Shown here: positions 62,369 to 64,000 of the stretch, in pieces
Layout of the letters: the number at the start of each line of letters is the position of its first letter
Numbering within the stretch: the stretch's first letter is position 1
Source of the DNA: Planctomycetota bacterium
Lineage (GTDB): Bacteria; Planctomycetota; J058; J103
Assembly (NCBI GenBank): GCA_026004615.1
Contig: BPJM01000007.1
Span: 62,001 to 126,000 of the forward strand
Reading direction: 5' to 3'
Length of the DNA: 64,000 nucleotides
Position numbers and translations under genes: made by a program
Notes under the pieces: model-generated
What the model was told of the DNA's origin: nothing
The model's database searches: none
What the model saw: only the letters and a program-made list of their open reading frames with translations

Positions 62369-62839
62369 TCACAACAGCTCCTCCTTCAGCGCCGCGATCG
62401 AGGTCTTGTAAACCCCGTTCTTCGAGCAGGCTTCGAACACCTTTTGCACGTGTTCGTAGGCGGCCTGCTGATCCGCGCGGATCGTGACCCGCAACCGGGA
62501 GACCTCCTTGCCCGGATCATCGGGGTTGGGCTCGGTGCCCGCCACCTTCGCCTCGACCCCGATGTACTTCGGGAGCGTCTCCTCATCGTACTTGCGCCCG
62601 GCGATCTTGATCGTGCCGTCGGCGAGGATGTTCACGATGATCGAGCGATCCTCGACCCGTTCCTTCTCCTTCTGGGCGCTGATCGCCTTCGGTAGCAGCA
62701 CGGGCTCGATCACGAGGCTGGAGAAGTCGGACACGATGATGAAGAAGACGATCAGCAGGAACACCACATCGATCATCGGCGTGAGGTTGGCCTCCTCCGC
62801 CTCCTGATCGACCAGCTCCCGCGTCCGACTGCGCGCCAT
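62369..62839 (-). CDS. exbD: ExbD/TolR-type biopolymer transport protein
   Basis: 156 residues from ATG 62839; an in-frame start at 62875 is possible. LTPMIDVVFLLIVFFIIV gives the membrane helix with Asp24. The periplasmic domain ends LRVTIRADQQAAYEHVQKVFEACSKNGVYKTSIAAL. It lies between exbB (82 bp upstream) and the second exbD (131 bp downstream). Two unlike ExbD proteins beside one ExbB suggest a heteromeric motor, or two motors sharing a stator. Confidence 0.92.
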   Translation of the reverse strand: MARSRTRELVDQEAEEANLTPMIDVVFLLIVFFIIVSDFSSLVIEPVLLPKAISAQKEKERVEDRSIIVNILADGTIKIAGRKYDEETLPKYIGVEAKVAGTEPNPDDPGKEVSRLRVTIRADQQAAYEHVQKVFEACSKNGVYKTSIAALKEELL

Positions 62840-62920
62840 CGATGCTTCGCCCCTCGTGCTTCCGAACGCCCTCACCCCTGCCCGGGGACCTCGCCGGCCG
62901 GCGGCGGCCCCGGCGCCCGG

Positions 62921-63619
62921 CTAGTCGCGGAACCGCTCCAACAGGTCCCGCCAGGCATTGGTGATCTCGGTCACCAGCCCGATCACCCGCACCCGGAAGA
63001 AGTAGAACAGCGCCGACATCGGGATCGCGACCACCAGACCGATGACGGTGGTCACGATCGCCTGCTGGATGCCGCCCGCCAGCTCGGCGGGGGTGGGGGG
63101 GGTGTCCGAGGTCGCGATCTTCGAGAAGGCGATCATCATACCGCTCACGGTCCCCAGCAGCCCCAGCATGGGAGCGATCTGCGCGATGAAGTTGATGTGT
63201 CCGATCTTGGTGAACAGCTTCGTCGCCTCATCGTCGCTGGCCATGTCGGCCGCCTTCTCGATGTTCTCGTAGCCGGTGCCGACCTTGGGCAGCGCAGCCG
63301 CGAGCACGTTGGTGAAGTAGGTCGGCTGGCTCTCGCAGATCTGCATCGCCTCCTCGTACTCGCCCTCCTCGAACAGCTGCTCGATCTGTTCGACCACCTC
63401 GGGCGGCATCAGCACGTCGCGCCGGATGCTGATGAAGTGCTCGATGGCAAAACCGATGCCGACGATGTTGAGGAAGATCGTGAAATAACCGATGAACCCG
63501 CCGTAGTTGATCAGCGTGAACAGCGACTCGCGACGCTCCTCCGCCAGCGCCTGCTCGCCGGCCACCAACACCGCCAGGAGCGCCACTGCGAAGATCGCCG
63601 ATGCCTTGCTGAGCTTCAT
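62921..63619 (-). CDS. exbB: ExbB/TolQ/MotA-type proton channel
   Basis: 232 residues from ATG 63619. A signal-like hydrophobic N-terminus (ASAIFAVALLAVLVA ... ALA) precedes a first membrane helix (YFTIFLNIVGIGFAIEHF), a cytoplasmic domain, then IAQIAPMLGLLGTVSGMMIAF and AIVTTVIGLVVAIPMSALFYFF, the two conserved helices that line the proton path with the family's Thr residues. It works with the two ExbD proteins encoded next. A TPR gene precedes it, as in many tol-like loci of this kind. Confidence 0.94.
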   Translation of the reverse strand: MKLSKASAIFAVALLAVLVAGEQALAEERRESLFTLINYGGFIGYFTIFLNIVGIGFAIEHFISIRRDVLMPPEVVEQIEQLFEEGEYEEAMQICESQPTYFTNVLAAALPKVGTGYENIEKAADMASDDEATKLFTKIGHINFIAQIAPMLGLLGTVSGMMIAFSKIATSDTPPTPAELAGGIQQAIVTTVIGLVVAIPMSALFYFFRVRVIGLVTEITNAWRDLLERFRD

Positions 63620-63866
63620 CGCCTGCTCGTGAGCCTCCCGCCACCGCTTCCATCCATCCGCGCCGCACGGCGGCTGCGCGCCGCCGAGGGAGCGGTCCTG
63701 GCGCCTGGCCGCCGGCCCCTCCCCGGGGCCGCTCGCGCCGAGCCCGTCATGATACACCGCCCCGCAACCCCGGGTTCCGCCGGCGGCTCGCTCGCGCCGC
63801 GCGGCGCCGCCCCCAGCCCGGAGCCCTCGCCCCGGCAGCGCCGGCGGGCGCTGCCCCGGGCTGCCG
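63620..63866. promoter_or_regulatory. leader region of the exbB operon
   Basis: About 245 bp. On the minus strand TATCAT (63753..63748) in an AT-richer spot is a possible -10, but no good -35 stands 16-18 bp upstream. The upstream TPR gene ends at 63867, so exbB may also be read through from it. Confidence 0.3.
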
Positions 63867-64000
63867 CTACGGCACCTGCCGCGCCTGCGGGCTGTCCGGA
63901 CAGCGCGCCTTCAGCTCGCGGAAATACGCGGCCGCGCGCTCGCGTTCGCCCCGCTCCTCCAGCAGCCTGCCCGCCCGCAGCAGCGCCTCGGCGTAGGCCG
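63867..64000 (-). CDS. 3' end of a TPR protein (YbgF/outer-membrane-assembly type), partial
   Basis: The last 43 residues (AYAEALLRAGRLLEERGER ... YFRELKARCPDSPQARQVP) form a TPR helix pair with the stop TAG at 63869..63867. The AYFRELKARCPDSPQA ending is typical of TPR lipoproteins or YbgF-like proteins that sit beside tolQ/exbB genes. The gene continues past the right edge of the window. Confidence 0.7.
   Translation of the reverse strand, partial: AYAEALLRAGRLLEERGERERAAAYFRELKARCPDSPQARQVP

Overview
This is a chromosomal window with very high GC content (roughly 70 percent or more by eye) from a Gram-negative, double-membrane bacterium. The evidence for two membranes is a secretin, a C-terminal-Phe beta-barrel protein, ExbB/ExbD motors, many lipobox signal peptides and type II secretion parts. 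Gene content (a TPR-secretin fusion, an FHA-linked M64 peptidase, a PlsB-type acyltransferase, SUF, Rex, a zinc-ribbon YggX relative) fits Planctomycetota or a myxobacteria-like lineage. I cannot fix the phylum without a search. I saw no phage, IS, CRISPR array, tRNA or rRNA.

Left part (1-12 kb). A leftward operon behind a good sigma70 promoter carries gspF, gspE and two pseudopilin-like genes of a type II secretion or pilus machine. Next come transketolase (leftward), a small methyltransferase, an outer-membrane beta-barrel protein, and a phospholipid block: a PlsB-type acyltransferase, overlapping gpsA, and an App1-like phosphatase.

Middle-left (12-31.6 kb). Here are a peptidoglycan-binding protein with a caspase-like His/Cys region, a sphingomyelin-synthase-like PAP2_C membrane enzyme, a 5'-nucleotidase lipoprotein, an organophosphate transporter-like MFS protein, a HAD hydrolase, a purple-acid-phosphatase-like enzyme, an ArnT-like glycosyltransferase, a histidine kinase/sigma54 regulator pair, an 1106-residue FHA-TM-M64 peptidase, and a lipoprotein overlapping a second phosphatase of the purple-acid type. 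Phosphoester chemistry dominates the region.

Middle (31.6-48.9 kb). thiD, probably leaderless, is followed by a leftward SUF operon, sufC-sufD-sufS-sufU-yggX-lipoprotein, with no sufB. It is divergent from iscS-thiI. A degenerate HD-GYP protein and Rex share an operon with a clear sigma70 promoter. A two-gene unit of unknown large protein plus small partner precedes a triple-parvulin chaperone and a TPR/transglutaminase-like lipoprotein.

Right (48.9-64 kb). A sphingosine-phosphate-lyase-like PLP enzyme, deoB, a zinc-ribbon membrane protein, rplM-rpsI behind a near-consensus promoter, an Arg/Glu-rich disordered protein, an ExeA-like ATPase, rsmE and a TPR-secretin lipoprotein all run leftward. 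A divergent repeat-bearing lipoprotein ends in a textbook terminator. The window closes with exbB-exbD-exbD and the 3' end of a TPR gene.

The strongest unexpected signal is four single-base frameshifts in sufU, rpsI and the disordered gene (twice). Each is repaired by removing one G from a G-run on the coding strand, which looks like assembly or sequencing error. The most interesting biology is the caspase-like protein, the unknown two-gene unit at 43.4-45.5 kb, the sufB-less SUF operon, and the three TGTCA repeats spaced exactly 11 bp in the secretin/lipoprotein intergenic region.
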